64,000 nucleotides of DNA from Enterobacter dykesii (GTDB lineage Bacteria > Pseudomonadota > Gammaproteobacteria > Enterobacterales > Enterobacteriaceae). A program made the translations under genes and the position numbers. Positions 1 to 9,249 of the stretch are shown here, piece by piece; position 1 is the stretch's first letter, and every line of letters begins with the position of its first letter. The notes under the pieces were generated by a model. That model made no database searches. It saw only the letters and a list, made by a program, of their open reading frames with translations, and had not been told where the DNA came from. The DNA lies in contig NZ_CP126604.1 of NCBI RefSeq assembly GCF_008364625.2, positions 4,402,001 through 4,466,000 of the forward strand, written 5' to 3'.

Positions 1-2
1 TG

Positions 3-770
3 CTGGCATTCCTCGATCAGGAGATGTCGGACTCCCTCTCCTACCACTTCTGGAACAGCGGCGTGGTGATTCGCCACAACGAAGAGTACGAGAAAATTGA
101 AGGCTGTGACGACGGGGTGATCATGCACCTGAAGTCCGGTAAGAAGCTGAAAGCCGACTGCCTGCTGTACGCCAACGGCCGTACCGGCAACACAGATTCA
201 CTGAAGCTGGAAAATATCGGGCTTGAGACCGACAGCCGCGGTCAGCTGAAGGTCAACAGCATGTATCAGACCGCCCTGCCGCACGTTTACGCGGTCGGCG
301 ACGTGATTGGCTACCCAAGCCTGGCCTCAGCCGCTTACGACCAGGGACGCATTGCCGCACAGGCGCTGGTAAAAGGCGAAGCGACGGCGCACCTGATCGA
401 AGATATTCCGACGGGCATCTATACCATCCCGGAAATCAGTTCTGTCGGGAAAACCGAGCAGCAGCTGACGTCAATGAAGGTGCCTTACGAGGTGGGACGC
501 GCGCAGTTTAAACATCTGGCGCGGGCGCAAATCGTGGGGATGAGCGTGGGAACGCTGAAGATCCTGTTCCATCGCGAGACCAAAGAGATCCTCGGCATTC
601 ACTGCTTTGGTGAACGCGCCGCGGAAATCATTCATATCGGCCAGGCGATAATGGAGCAGAAAGGCGGCGGTAACACCATTGAGTACTTCGTTAACACCAC
701 CTTTAACTACCCGACCATGGCGGAAGCCTATCGGGTAGCTGCGCTGAACGGCTTAAACCGCCTGTTTTAA
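3..770 (+). CDS. sthA: Soluble pyridine nucleotide transhydrogenase, C-terminal part (partial at window start)
   Basis: SthA (UdhA) is a soluble cytosolic FAD enzyme that moves hydride between NADPH and NAD+, mainly draining excess NADPH. Only the C-terminal part is present; the reading frame is open from base 3 and the start lies upstream of the window. It shows the end of the FAD/NAD-binding fold ([10 protein letters not shown], and [13 protein letters not shown], the FAD-contacting motif of the disulfide-reductase family) followed by the dimerisation domain, ending NGLNRLF. Unlike lipoamide dehydrogenase it lacks the C-terminal His-Glu active-site pair, as expected for a transhydrogenase. 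It is convergent with oxyR, the two coding regions overlapping by 18 bases, which is the E. coli neighbour relation. Confidence 0.95.
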   Translation: MAFLDQEMSDSLSYHFWNSGVVIRHNEEYEKIEGCDDGVIMHLKSGKKLKADCLLYANGRTGNTDSLKLENIGLETDSRGQLKVNSMYQTALPHVYAVGDVIGYPSLASAAYDQGRIAAQALVKGEATAHLIEDIPTGIYTIPEISSVGKTEQQLTSMKVPYEVGRAQFKHLARAQIVGMSVGTLKILFHRETKEILGIHCFGERAAEIIHIGQAIMEQKGGGNTIEYFVNTTFNYPTMAEAYRVAALNGLNRLF

Positions 771-1670
771 CGCGCTGTCGAAATGGCCATCCATCGAACC
801 ACGGATGGCCTCTGCCAGCTGCTCATAGCGGCTGCGCAGCGGTGAACCCGGACGATACACCAGGCCGATAGTGCGGCGCGGCTCCGGCTTAATGCACGGC
901 AGATAAACCACGCCATCACGTTTACACTCGCGCGGCACGGCCAGCGCAGGCAGCAGCGTAATACCGCTTCCCGCCGCAACCATATTACGCAGCGTTTCCA
1001 GGCTGGTTGCGCGGAAATGGGTATCTTCATCCGCGCCCGCTTCAAAGCAAAAGCCCATCGCCTGGTCGCGCAGGCAGTGGCCATCTTCCAGCATCAGCAG
1101 CTTTTCACCGGCCAGATCGGCCATCGGTACGCGATCGCGGTTCGCCCACGGGTGATCTTCATAGATCGCCAGCATCATCGGCTCATCGAACAGCGGCACT
1201 TCAATAAAGGCTTCACTCTCTTTCACCAGCGCCAGAATAGCGCAGTCGAGCTTGCCGCTGTCCAGCTGCGCCAGCAGCTGATGGGTTTGCGCTTCATGCA
1301 GGTACATTTCGAGTTTCGGGAACGTCTGGTGCAGCATCGGAATAATGTGCGGCAACAGGTACGGGCCAACGGTTGGGATCAGGCCAATATGCAGCGGGCC
1401 GGACATCGCTTCCCCCTGCTGGCTTGCCATTTCCTTGAGCACTTTGACCTCGCGCAGCACGGTGCGCGCCTGATCCACCAGCAGCAGACCTGCCTGTGTG
1501 AACAGAACCTTACGACTGGTGCGCTCCAGCAGCATCACGCCCAGCTCATCTTCCAGCTTGCGGATCTGGCCGCTCAGCGTGGGCTGGCTGACGTGGCAGG
1601 AGTCTGCCGCGCGGCGAAAGTGACGATGCTCAGCTAACGCTACCAGGTATTCAAGATCGCGAATATTCAT
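753..1670 (-). CDS. oxyR: Peroxide-sensing LysR-type regulator OxyR
   Basis: OxyR is the cytoplasmic hydrogen-peroxide sensor that activates katG, ahpCF, dps, oxyS and others, and represses itself. The 305-residue protein matches the family length. Residues 1-60 form the LysR helix-turn-helix ([19 protein letters not shown]). The two redox cysteines sit at Cys199 (in EDGHCLRDQ) and Cys208 (GFCFEAGA), exactly the positions whose disulfide switches E. coli OxyR on. It is transcribed divergently from the oxyS RNA, with which it shares a regulatory region, and converges on sthA. In E. coli argH lies directly upstream of oxyR; here that side leads to oxyS and then ppc. Confidence 0.98.
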   Translation of the reverse strand: MNIRDLEYLVALAEHRHFRRAADSCHVSQPTLSGQIRKLEDELGVMLLERTSRKVLFTQAGLLLVDQARTVLREVKVLKEMASQQGEAMSGPLHIGLIPTVGPYLLPHIIPMLHQTFPKLEMYLHEAQTHQLLAQLDSGKLDCAILALVKESEAFIEVPLFDEPMMLAIYEDHPWANRDRVPMADLAGEKLLMLEDGHCLRDQAMGFCFEAGADEDTHFRATSLETLRNMVAAGSGITLLPALAVPRECKRDGVVYLPCIKPEPRRTIGLVYRPGSPLRSRYEQLAEAIRGSMDGHFDSALKQAV

Positions 1671-1689
1671 TATTCATCCTCCGTCGCCA

Positions 1690-1750
1690 CGATAGTTCAT
1701 GGCGATAGATAGCATAGCAACGAACGATTATCCCTATCAAGCATTCTGTT
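1690..1750. promoter_or_regulatory. oxyR/oxyS divergent promoter with OxyR-type ATAG/CTAT half-sites
   Basis: The stretch contains repeated ATAG and CTAT tetramers (gatagttcat, gatagatagcatag, then tatccctatc) spaced roughly as in the known OxyR operator, which is built from four ATAG-type elements about ten bases apart. Its position between oxyR and oxyS is that of the E. coli site from which OxyR represses itself and activates oxyS. The assignment rests on position and motif; exact boundaries are not determined. Confidence 0.6.
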
Positions 1751-1767
1751 GAATAATACACCACATA

Positions 1768-1883
1768 GACGAGGCGGCACGTGTTTGACCCTTGACGTCC
1801 CCGCTCCGTCAGCGAGTTTCTCTCAAAACTCGAACAACTAAAGCCAACGTGAACTTTTGCGGACCCCGTGGTCCGCATTTTTT
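1768..1883 (+). ncRNA. oxyS: OxyS small RNA
   Basis: OxyS is the roughly 110-nt Hfq-binding RNA induced by OxyR during peroxide stress; in E. coli it represses fhlA, rpoS and other mRNAs. The core from about 1811 to 1876 follows E. coli OxyS closely: a hairpin around gagtttctctcaaaactc, the single-stranded linker aactaaagccaacgtgaac, then a terminator hairpin GCGGACC-CCGT-GGTCCGC and a run of eight T. The first hairpin (1768-1777 pairing with 1801-1810) has diverged in sequence but can still pair apart from two central mismatches. The loop of the terminator hairpin differs from E. coli, where it helps bind the fhlA ribosome-binding site. The 5' end is set by alignment to the remembered E. coli transcript. 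Confidence 0.9.
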
Positions 1884-2159
1884 TTGCGGAAAAAAGGCCG
1901 GACATACAAACAAAATAGCAACAGAAGTTACCATTTTTAGCGTTTACTCCCTTTCCTCTGTACATTTTCATAAGCATCTCTTATCTGACGCAATGCGAAT
2001 TAAATTTCGTAAATTGCCCTCATTTATTCGTTTGCTGAACCGTTTTCGCAGCAATTGACGACGGGGGTTTTACGTGGCTTTATAAAGGGAGATGACAAAA
2101 TAATGTCCAGAAAATTTTCGCCTGGGCATAAACAAAAATGATGGGGTGACTGGGTTTTT
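1884..2159. promoter_or_regulatory. oxyS-ppc intergenic region (ppc promoter region)
   Basis: About 275 bases separate the OxyS terminator from ppc. No supported reading frame lies here. It is AT-rich compared with its flanks and must hold the ppc promoter. A ribosome-binding site is not strongly marked; the sequence just before the ATG is ggggtgactgggttttt. In E. coli the argECBH cluster lies between these two genes. Confidence 0.5.
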
Positions 2160-4811
2160 ATGAACGAACAATATTCCGCGTTGCGTAGTAATGTCAGTAT
2201 GCTCGGCAAAGTGCTTGGAGATACCATCAAAGACGCGTTGGGGGAGAACATCCTCGACCGCGTTGAAACCATCCGCAAGCTGTCTAAATCTTCCCGTGCC
2301 GGTAACGAGGCCAGTCGTCAGGAGCTGCTCACCACCTTGCAGAACCTCTCAAACGATGAGCTGCTGCCCGTTGCACGCGCATTCAGCCAGTTCCTGAACC
2401 TGGCCAACACCGCTGAGCAATACCACAGCATTTCGCCAAATGGCGAAGCGGCCAGCAACCCGGAAGTCATTGCCCGCACCCTTCGTAAACTGAAAGACCA
2501 GCCAGACCTCAACGAAGCCACCATCAAAAAAGCGGTGGAGTCGCTTTCGCTGGAGCTGGTGCTGACCGCACACCCCACCGAAATTACCCGTCGCACCCTG
2601 ATCCACAAAATGGTGGAAGTGAACAACTGTCTGAAGCAGTTGGATAACAAAGACATTGCCGACTACGAACGCAACCAGCTGATGCGCCGTCTGCGCCAGC
2701 TGATTGCCCAGTCCTGGCACACCGATGAAATTCGTAAGCATCGCCCAAGCCCGGTCGACGAAGCCAAATGGGGCTTTGCGGTGGTGGAAAACAGCCTGTG
2801 GGAAGGGGTGCCTAACTACCTTCGCGAGCTGAACGAACAGCTGGAAGAGAACCTTGGCTACCGCCTGCCGGTTGACTTTGTTCCGGTGCGCTTCACCTCC
2901 TGGATGGGCGGCGACCGCGACGGCAACCCGAACGTGACCGCAGAAATCACCCGTCACGTCCTGCTCCTGAGCCGCTGGAAAGCGACCGACCTGTTCCTGA
3001 AAGACATTCAGGTGCTGATCTCCGAACTGTCGATGGTTGAAGCGACGCCGGAACTGCGCGCGCTGGCCGGAGAAGAAGGCGCCAGCGAGCCGTACCGTTT
3101 CCTGATGAAGAAACTGCGTGGTCAGCTGATGGCCACTCAGGCCTGGCTGGAAGCGCGCCTGAAAGGCCAGCGCCTGCCAAAACCAGAAGGTCTGCTCAGC
3201 CAGAACGAACAGCTCTGGGAGCCGCTGTATGCCTGTTATAAATCACTTCAGGCGTGCGGGATGGGCATCATCGCTAACGGCGAACTGCTGGACACCCTGC
3301 GCCGCGTGAAGTGTTTCGGCGTGCCGCTGGTGCGTATCGACGTGCGTCAGGAAAGTACCCGTCATACCGAAGCGCTGGGCGAGCTGACCCGCTATCTCGG
3401 CATCGGCGACTATGAAAGCTGGTCCGAAGCCGACAAACAGGCCTTCCTGATCCGCGAGCTGAACTCGAAGCGCCCTCTGCTGCCGCGCAACTGGGAGCCA
3501 AGCAACGAAACCCGCGAAGTGCTCAACACCTGTAAAGCGATCGTGGACGCACCGAAAGGATCGGTGGCCGCCTATGTGATCTCTATGGCGAAGACGCCGT
3601 CCGACGTGCTGGGCGTTCACCTTCTGCTGAAAGAAGCGGGAATCGACTACGCCCTGCCGGTCGCCCCGCTGTTTGAGACCCTCGACGACCTGAACAACGC
3701 CAACGACGTCATGACCCAGCTGCTGAATATCGACTGGTACCGCGGCTTTATTCAGGGCAAACAGATGGTGATGATTGGCTATTCCGACTCCGCGAAAGAT
3801 GCGGGCGTGATGGCGGCATCCTGGGCGCAGTATCAGGCGCAGGACGCACTGATCAAAACCTGCGAGAAAGCCGGTATTGAACTGACCTTGTTCCACGGAC
3901 GCGGTGGCTCGATTGGCCGTGGCGGCGCACCTGCACACGCAGCGCTGCTGTCACAGCCGCCGGGAAGCCTGAAAGGCGGCCTGCGCGTCACCGAGCAGGG
4001 CGAGATGATCCGCTTCAAGTACGGTCTGCCGGAAGTGACCATCAGCAGCCTGTCGCTCTATACCAGCGCTATCCTGGAAGCAAACCTGCTGCCACCGCCG
4101 GAGCCGAAAGCATCCTGGTGCCATATCATGGACGAGTTGTCTGATATCTCCTGCGATCTGTACCGCGGCTACGTGCGTGAAAACAAAGATTTCGTTCCTT
4201 ACTTCCGCTCGGCCACGCCTGAGCAGGAGCTGGGTAAACTGCCGCTGGGCTCACGTCCTGCGAAGCGCCGCCCAACCGGTGGCGTAGAGTCTCTGCGCGC
4301 GATCCCGTGGATCTTCGCCTGGACGCAGAACCGCCTGATGCTGCCCGCCTGGCTGGGTGCCGGTGCCGCGCTGCAAAAAGTGGTGGAAGACGGCAAACAG
4401 AGCGAACTGGAAACCATGTGCCGCGACTGGCCGTTCTTCTCTACCCGTCTGGGCATGCTGGAGATGGTCTTCTCGAAAGCCGACCTGTGGCTGGCGGAAT
4501 ACTACGACCAGCGTCTGGTGAAACCAGAGCTGTGGGCGCTGGGTAAAGAGCTGCGCGAACTGCTGGAAGGCGACATCAAAGTGGTGCTGGACATTGCCAA
4601 CGACTCACATCTGATGGCGGACCTGCCGTGGATTGCCGAGTCTATTCAGCTGCGTAACATCTACACCGACCCGCTGAACGTCCTGCAGGCAGAACTGCTG
4701 CACCGTTCGCGTCTGGCGGAAGAAGAAGGTAAAGAGCCGGACCCACGCGTTGAACAGGCGTTGATGGTGACAATTGCGGGCGTTGCGGCGGGTATGCGTA
4801 ACACCGGCTAA
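2160..4811 (+). CDS. ppc: Phosphoenolpyruvate carboxylase
   Basis: Ppc carboxylates phosphoenolpyruvate with bicarbonate to oxaloacetate, the main anaplerotic reaction on glucose; it is a cytosolic tetramer allosterically controlled by acetyl-CoA, fructose-1,6-bisphosphate and aspartate. The protein has 883 residues, the E. coli length. Seen directly: the catalytic His138 motif [13 protein letters not shown], the second active-site block [13 protein letters not shown], the glycine-rich [14 protein letters not shown] loop and the conserved C-terminal NTG. It stands alone; the next gene, yijO, follows after a REP-type palindrome that may help end the transcript. Confidence 0.99.
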   Translation: MNEQYSALRSNVSMLGKVLGDTIKDALGENILDRVETIRKLSKSSRAGNEASRQELLTTLQNLSNDELLPVARAFSQFLNLANTAEQYHSISPNGEAASNPEVIARTLRKLKDQPDLNEATIKKAVESLSLELVLTAHPTEITRRTLIHKMVEVNNCLKQLDNKDIADYERNQLMRRLRQLIAQSWHTDEIRKHRPSPVDEAKWGFAVVENSLWEGVPNYLRELNEQLEENLGYRLPVDFVPVRFTSWMGGDRDGNPNVTAEITRHVLLLSRWKATDLFLKDIQVLISELSMVEATPELRALAGEEGASEPYRFLMKKLRGQLMATQAWLEARLKGQRLPKPEGLLSQNEQLWEPLYACYKSLQACGMGIIANGELLDTLRRVKCFGVPLVRIDVRQESTRHTEALGELTRYLGIGDYESWSEADKQAFLIRELNSKRPLLPRNWEPSNETREVLNTCKAIVDAPKGSVAAYVISMAKTPSDVLGVHLLLKEAGIDYALPVAPLFETLDDLNNANDVMTQLLNIDWYRGFIQGKQMVMIGYSDSAKDAGVMAASWAQYQAQDALIKTCEKAGIELTLFHGRGGSIGRGGAPAHAALLSQPPGSLKGGLRVTEQGEMIRFKYGLPEVTISSLSLYTSAILEANLLPPPEPKASWCHIMDELSDISCDLYRGYVRENKDFVPYFRSATPEQELGKLPLGSRPAKRRPTGGVESLRAIPWIFAWTQNRLMLPAWLGAGAALQKVVEDGKQSELETMCRDWPFFSTRLGMLEMVFSKADLWLAEYYDQRLVKPELWALGKELRELLEGDIKVVLDIANDSHLMADLPWIAESIQLRNIYTDPLNVLQAELLHRSRLAEEEGKEPDPRVEQALMVTIAGVAAGMRNTG

Positions 4812-4816
4812 TACTT

Positions 4817-4846
4817 TATGCCCGGCGGCGCTACGCTCGCCGGGCA
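4817..4846. repeat. REP-type palindrome between ppc and yijO
   Basis: An imperfect GC-rich inverted repeat (gcccggcggcgc, a short loop, then gctcgccgggc) lies directly after the ppc stop codon. It resembles the enterobacterial repetitive extragenic palindromes seen elsewhere in this window (15311, 21866, 44023, 52331). It overlaps an upstream in-frame ATG of yijO at 4818, which argues against that start. Confidence 0.8.
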
Positions 4847-4865
4847 ATACCCTGGTATCTACACC

Positions 4866-5714
4866 ATGCACCACGACATTGCCCACATCCTGACTGACCT
4901 GATCAACGGCACAAAGCCGCTGCGTCAGGTGCATTTTGCAAACCCAGCGATCTCCGCCCCCGAACTTGCCCTGCAGGTCGATTTTCCGCGTCTGGAGATC
5001 GCGATCGAAGGTTCGATGAAAGACCTGGCTGGCTGCGTTTTACAGCGGGGTGATGTTTTATACGTCCCGGCTGGCGGCTGGAATAATCCACAATGGCAAG
5101 TCCCCGCAACAACGATGAGCATCCTGTTTGGCAAACAGCAGCTTGGGTTTAGCCTTCTACACTGGGATGGAGTAGACGTTCGTAACCTGGCGAAGCAGCA
5201 CGTTGCCCGCCGCGGTCCGCGCATTGGATCGCTTCTCTTGCAGACGCTCCATGAAATGCAGATGCAACCGCACGAGCAGCAAACCGCACGGCTGATTATC
5301 GCCAGCCTGCTTAGCCACTGCGTCGACCTGCTGGGGAGTCAGATCCAAACCGCCTCCCGCAGCCAGGCTCTTTTTGAAGCGATTCGGGTCTATATTGACG
5401 AACACTACGCCACTCCGCTTACCCGGGAATCCGTCGCGCAGGCGTTTTATATCTCCCCAAACTACCTGTCGCATCTGTTTCAGAAAACGGGCGCTGTGGG
5501 TTTCAATGAATACCTGACGCATACCCGGCTGGAACACGCGCGCCAGCTGTTGAAAGGGTATGATTTAAAAGTGAAAGAGGTGGCCCATGCCTGCGGATTT
5601 GTCGACAGCAACTATTTCTGCCGGTTATTTCGCAAGAACACGGAGCGTTCGCCGTCAGAATACCGTCGCCAGTATCATAGCCAGCTCACCGGGAAAGCCG
5701 TCAGTCCAGAATGA
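4866..5714 (+). CDS. yijO: AraC/XylS-family regulator YijO
   Basis: A predicted cytoplasmic transcription factor. The N-terminal half resembles a cupin-like sensing domain; residues of about 180-280 carry two helix-turn-helix motifs typical of AraC (LTRESVAQAFYISPNYLSHL and VKEVAHACGFVDSNYFCRLF). I place the start at ATG 4866 (MHHDIAHIL), giving 282 residues, close to the E. coli 283; the longer frame from 4818 would run through a REP palindrome. It converges on the frw/pfl genes, overlapping frwD by 14 bases. Its proximity suggests, without proof, that it controls the frw/pfl genes. Its ligand is unknown. Confidence 0.9.
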   Translation: MHHDIAHILTDLINGTKPLRQVHFANPAISAPELALQVDFPRLEIAIEGSMKDLAGCVLQRGDVLYVPAGGWNNPQWQVPATTMSILFGKQQLGFSLLHWDGVDVRNLAKQHVARRGPRIGSLLLQTLHEMQMQPHEQQTARLIIASLLSHCVDLLGSQIQTASRSQALFEAIRVYIDEHYATPLTRESVAQAFYISPNYLSHLFQKTGAVGFNEYLTHTRLEHARQLLKGYDLKVKEVAHACGFVDSNYFCRLFRKNTERSPSEYRRQYHSQLTGKAVSPE

Positions 5715-6057
5715 CCTGAGTATGCTGCGGAGCGGCTAATATCTTACGCACCGCCCCCATCACCTTTTGTGGATCACGTAAAAAGGCGCTAATACCGCAC
5801 TTCACGTAGCGCGCATTCTCGAAACGCTCACTGCCCGCCAGTTCTATATCGGTAATCAGCAATACGACATCGGCACGCCGGATGTCCTCTTCCGTAAGCT
5901 CGCTCTCGACGCCCAGCGCTCCCTGCGTCTCGATGTTAACGTTCCACTTCTCCTGCTGGCAAAGCTTTTCCAGCCGTTCGGCAGCCATATAGGTATGTGC
6001 GACGCCACTGACGCACGCGGTCACCGCCACCAGATGACGTCCCGTTATCACTGTCAT
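5701..6057 (-). CDS. frwD: Fructose-like PTS enzyme IIB component FrwD
   Basis: A stand-alone phosphoryl-carrier IIB domain of the fructose PTS class, expected to take phosphate from an EIIA domain (probably that of PtsA) and pass it to sugar bound by the membrane IIC protein FrwC. The phosphorylated cysteine is Cys15 in VAVTACVSGVAHTYMAAE, the family signature. ATG 6057 lies six bases after a strong GGGAGG and two bases after the pflC stop; a TTG at 6063 is an alternative but sits too close to that site. Length is 118 residues (E. coli 113). Last gene of the frwCB-pflDC-frwD run, so two separate IIB proteins are encoded. Confidence 0.92.
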   Translation of the reverse strand: MTVITGRHLVAVTACVSGVAHTYMAAERLEKLCQQEKWNVNIETQGALGVESELTEEDIRRADVVLLITDIELAGSERFENARYVKCGISAFLRDPQKVMGAVRKILAAPQHTQVILD

Positions 6058-6059
6058 AT

Positions 6060-6935
6060 TCAACCTCCCAGGGTAACGTTGTAACCTTCGCGCTCTGCCA
6101 GTTGACGCATCGCTGACACCTCATCTTCTGTCGGAGGGATCGCTTGCCTCATTCCCCACTCCTGTCCCAGCAGACGGTATTTTGGCTCCCCATACTGATG
6201 GAAGGGCAATAAATGCAGCTGCCGTATTCCTGAAGGTAGCAGGAAAGCCAGCACGCGCGCCATGTTCGTTTCGTTGAGCGTATAGCCAGGAATAAGCGGG
6301 ACGCGGGGAATCACGTTTATCCCGTCTGCCACCAGCTGGCGGAAATTATCCAGCACCCTGGGGAGATTCATAGCCAAAACGGATTGGGCCAGCGCCGTGT
6401 CCATGATCTTCAAATCAAACAGCACTTCATCACACTGGTGGGCCAGCGGCATTAATCGGGACAAAGGCGCATCGCCTGCCGTTTCGATGGCCGTATGCAC
6501 GCCGAAACGACGCAGCCTCTGAAGAAACTGAGTTGCGAAAGGCGCCTGTAGCAATACTTCTCCACCCGAAAGCGTCACTCCGCCTCCCGAGGAACGAAAG
6601 AATACATCGTCTTTCATTACCTCGTTTTCCAGCTCATCCAGCGTCACGTCGCGCCCGATATACCCGAAGGCACCGGACGGGCACTCATCTGCGTCCCGCA
6701 GGCAGGGGGCGCAGTGCAGACATTTACTTTCTCTGCGCACCGTCTCGATTTTCGGTGAAATCGACTCCGGATTCGCACACCACGGACAGCGGTGAGGGCA
6801 GCCTTTAAAAAATATCACCGTACGGATGCCGCGACCGTCATTCAATGAGTAGCGCTGAATATTGAAAATACGCGCCACCTCGGCGCGCGTTTCCATCACG
6901 TCACAGCTGATGCGCTGTGCGGCGGATAATGTCAT
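6060..6935 (-). CDS. pflC: Glycyl-radical enzyme activase (radical SAM), PflC
   Basis: Radical S-adenosylmethionine protein expected to abstract hydrogen from the glycyl-radical glycine of its partner PflD. Cys46, Cys50 and Cys53 (GCPHRCPWC) form the CxxxCxxC site for the catalytic 4Fe-4S cluster. A second cysteine group (KCLHCAPCLRDADEC, about residues 70-85) marks one auxiliary ferredoxin-like cluster, as in activases of dehydratase-type glycyl-radical enzymes. The start at 6935 (MTLSAAQRIS) follows an AGGAG site and gives 291 residues, close to E. coli PflC; it overlaps the pflD end by 35 bases, indicating translational coupling. The longer frame to 7031 lies wholly inside pflD. Confidence 0.93.
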   Translation of the reverse strand: MTLSAAQRISCDVMETRAEVARIFNIQRYSLNDGRGIRTVIFFKGCPHRCPWCANPESISPKIETVRRESKCLHCAPCLRDADECPSGAFGYIGRDVTLDELENEVMKDDVFFRSSGGGVTLSGGEVLLQAPFATQFLQRLRRFGVHTAIETAGDAPLSRLMPLAHQCDEVLFDLKIMDTALAQSVLAMNLPRVLDNFRQLVADGINVIPRVPLIPGYTLNETNMARVLAFLLPSGIRQLHLLPFHQYGEPKYRLLGQEWGMRQAIPPTEDEVSAMRQLAEREGYNVTLGG

Positions 6936-9198
6936 CCTGGATCTCCTTCGATAACTCAACAAAGAAGGCGCTGTATCCGGCAACGCGCACCACCAGCCCG
7001 GCAAAATCCTGCGGACGCTGTTGCGCTTCACGCAGTGTTTCCGCGTTCACCACGTTGAACTGGATATGCTGCAGCTTAAGTTGGGTGAAGGCACGCAGGA
7101 AATCCGCCAGCTTTTGCAGACCGGCATCGCCTTCCAGCGTCGCAGGGGTGAATTTAACATTTAGCAGCGTACCGTTTGATAACAGATAGTTATCCAGCTT
7201 GCTTACCGATTTAAGTACCGCCGTTGGACCCTGCATATCTTGCCCAAGCATCGGCGAGAGCCCACCGTCGGCCAGCTGTTCGCCGGCAAAACGGCCATCG
7301 GGCGTTGCCCCTACAACCGCGCCTAGCGGCACGTGTGCCGACACGGTATAAGAACCCGGCGTGAACTGCCCGCCGCGCGGGTTACGGTATTTTTCGACCT
7401 CTTTACAGTAGTGGCGCAGCAGTTCAGCGCTGATGTTGTCGACATCATCGATATCATTGCCGTATTTTTCGAAGCGATTAATCAACCGTGCGCGGATTTT
7501 TTTGCCCTCAGGCGTGGCATAATTAGCGTTTAATACGGCTAAGAGCTCATCAAAACTTAAGCGCTGCTGTTCAAAGACCAGCCCTTTCAGCGCGTGGAGT
7601 GAATCACTCAGGTTGGCTATCCCGATCCCCTGTACACCAGAGAAGTTATAGCGTGCGCCACCATCGGTGATGTCTTTTCCCACCTCCAGACAATCGCTGA
7701 TAAAAGAAGAGAGCAACGGTACCGGAGCCCAGTCACGATGGCCTATATCACAGATATTGCTCCCCTCGACCATCAGAGCAATATAGTGATTAATTTTGGT
7801 GCGAATATGCTCCAGCAACCCTTCATAACTCAGCGCTGTGTTGCCTTCGTTCTCCTGCATCGCGATTTCCATCACCTTCAGCAGGTTAAACATCGCGATA
7901 TCGTGTAGCCCATAGGTTTTACCCGGAATCGACAGTTCTACACAGCCAACCACCGCGTAATCGCGCGCGTCTTCCAGCGACACCCCCCGATTCAGGAAAG
8001 CAGGCACCACCACTTCATCATTGAAAATCTGCGGAATACCGGTGCCCAGGCGGATCGTCTCTGCCGTTTTAAGCAGGAAAGGCCGGTCGATAAGTTCGTT
8101 AACCCGCACGCCAAGGTTCGGTTGAGGAAGCTGAACGCTCTGATAAGCATCCAGGCACAGGAAGGAAAGCACGTTCACCGCGCTACGACCGTTCTCCGTC
8201 AGGCCGCCCAACAAAGCGGTATAACCCGTTGGGAAACCGGCAAAATAGCGGGCGCTGCTGGTCGAGCGTAAAAGCACCACATCATTGCACTTCACCCACA
8301 GCGATTCCAGAATCTCTTTCAGGAACGCGGGCTCCTCGCCCCGCGAGAGCGAAGCCTGATAAAACGGCAGCATATACTGGTCAAAGCGCCCGATGGAGAG
8401 CGAGCTGGCGTTAGATTCATATTGCAAAATCACGTTCATATACCAGAACAACTGACACGCCTGCCAGAACGTTTGCGGCTTATGCTGCGCGTTGTGGCGC
8501 GAGATTTCTGCAATCTTCCGTAATTCTTCTCGCCGTGAAGCTTCATCACAGACGGTAGCAAGCGTTTCAGCCAGCGCGGCGTAGCGCAGAATATGACGCT
8601 GGGACGCTTCAAGCAGAATCAGCGCGGCGGCATAAAACGTGTTCTGGGCATCGCGGGCGCAGTGTTCGCGCAATTCTTCCACCAGCGCACCCAGGCCGTT
8701 ATTGAGCAGGCGCGGATAATCAATAATGATATGCCCCTGCCCTTTGTCCGTCTGGTTGACGCTGAAAATTTGCGTCCCCACAGCGGCTTTCACCTCATCC
8801 GTCATCTGGCTGTTGATGAAATCCTTCATCGACCGTTTTTCCCAGTAGGGATAAAGCACGTCACGGTAGATCTGCTTATCCTCTTCGCTGATTTCAAAGC
8901 GGTCCTGTGGACGAGTGGAGAACTGATCCAGCTCCTTAAGCAGCCAGTACGGATCCATCTCAGGAGACATAATGCCCGCGCGCGGTTTAACGGTCCGGTT
9001 GCCGGCAATCAGTTCCTCATCACGAATCGCGATGTTCACATGGTCAAGAATGTACGCCGTGGCTTTTGCTCGCCTGAGGATAACCGGCTCGCCTTCCGTC
9101 TGCTGATGGCTGGCGGTATAGAGCAAAGCACGCTCAAGCGAAATTTCACGCGGGCTGGCAAAGAGTGCGTCTTTCAAACGCTGGGTACGATTCGTCAT
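6901..9198 (-). CDS. pflD: Glycyl-radical enzyme PflD (formate-acetyltransferase-like, probable dehydratase/lyase class)
   Basis: A 765-residue cytosolic glycyl-radical enzyme. Gly741 in RVAGYSAFF is the residue that carries the radical. The thiyl site is VVGCVEL with a single Cys419 followed by Glu421. True pyruvate formate-lyase has adjacent cysteines; a Cys-x-Glu site is typical of glycerol/diol dehydratases, choline lyase and relatives. The name is therefore historical and the reaction is unknown. An activase gene (pflC) overlaps it. Between frwB and this gene is a strong UUCG hairpin. The enzyme would work only without oxygen. E. coli K-12 has an uncharacterised orthologue in the same setting. 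Confidence 0.92.
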   Translation of the reverse strand: MTNRTQRLKDALFASPREISLERALLYTASHQQTEGEPVILRRAKATAYILDHVNIAIRDEELIAGNRTVKPRAGIMSPEMDPYWLLKELDQFSTRPQDRFEISEEDKQIYRDVLYPYWEKRSMKDFINSQMTDEVKAAVGTQIFSVNQTDKGQGHIIIDYPRLLNNGLGALVEELREHCARDAQNTFYAAALILLEASQRHILRYAALAETLATVCDEASRREELRKIAEISRHNAQHKPQTFWQACQLFWYMNVILQYESNASSLSIGRFDQYMLPFYQASLSRGEEPAFLKEILESLWVKCNDVVLLRSTSSARYFAGFPTGYTALLGGLTENGRSAVNVLSFLCLDAYQSVQLPQPNLGVRVNELIDRPFLLKTAETIRLGTGIPQIFNDEVVVPAFLNRGVSLEDARDYAVVGCVELSIPGKTYGLHDIAMFNLLKVMEIAMQENEGNTALSYEGLLEHIRTKINHYIALMVEGSNICDIGHRDWAPVPLLSSFISDCLEVGKDITDGGARYNFSGVQGIGIANLSDSLHALKGLVFEQQRLSFDELLAVLNANYATPEGKKIRARLINRFEKYGNDIDDVDNISAELLRHYCKEVEKYRNPRGGQFTPGSYTVSAHVPLGAVVGATPDGRFAGEQLADGGLSPMLGQDMQGPTAVLKSVSKLDNYLLSNGTLLNVKFTPATLEGDAGLQKLADFLRAFTQLKLQHIQFNVVNAETLREAQQRPQDFAGLVVRVAGYSAFFVELSKEIQDDIIRRTAHQL

Positions 9199-9217
9199 GA
9201 AGGAACTCCTGTAATGG

Positions 9218-9246
9218 AAAACAAGCCCGCCCCGAAGGGCGGGTGA
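9218..9246 (-). terminator. Intercistronic UUCG stem-loop between frwB and pflD
   Basis: Read on the minus strand, a perfect 7-bp stem CCCGCCC/GGGCGGG (9226-9243 on the plus strand) closes a TTCG tetraloop and is followed by CTTGTTTT. It is an unusually stable structure inside what otherwise looks like one operon. It could act as a partial terminator or as an mRNA-stability barrier that lowers pflDC-frwD expression relative to frwCB. Confidence 0.7.
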
Positions 9247-9249
9247 GCG

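Noticed and set aside
1792..2058. 88-codon frame within oxyS and the ppc upstream region
   Set aside because: It runs through the OxyS RNA and its terminator; no start signal and no recognisable protein.
4818..4865. Longer start for yijO at 4818
   Set aside because: The extension is translated from a REP palindrome and has no ribosome-binding site; the 4866 start gives the family length.
6936..7031. Longer start for pflC at 7031
   Set aside because: It would extend further inside pflD with unrelated residues; ATG 6935 has an AGGAG site and matches the E. coli N-terminus.
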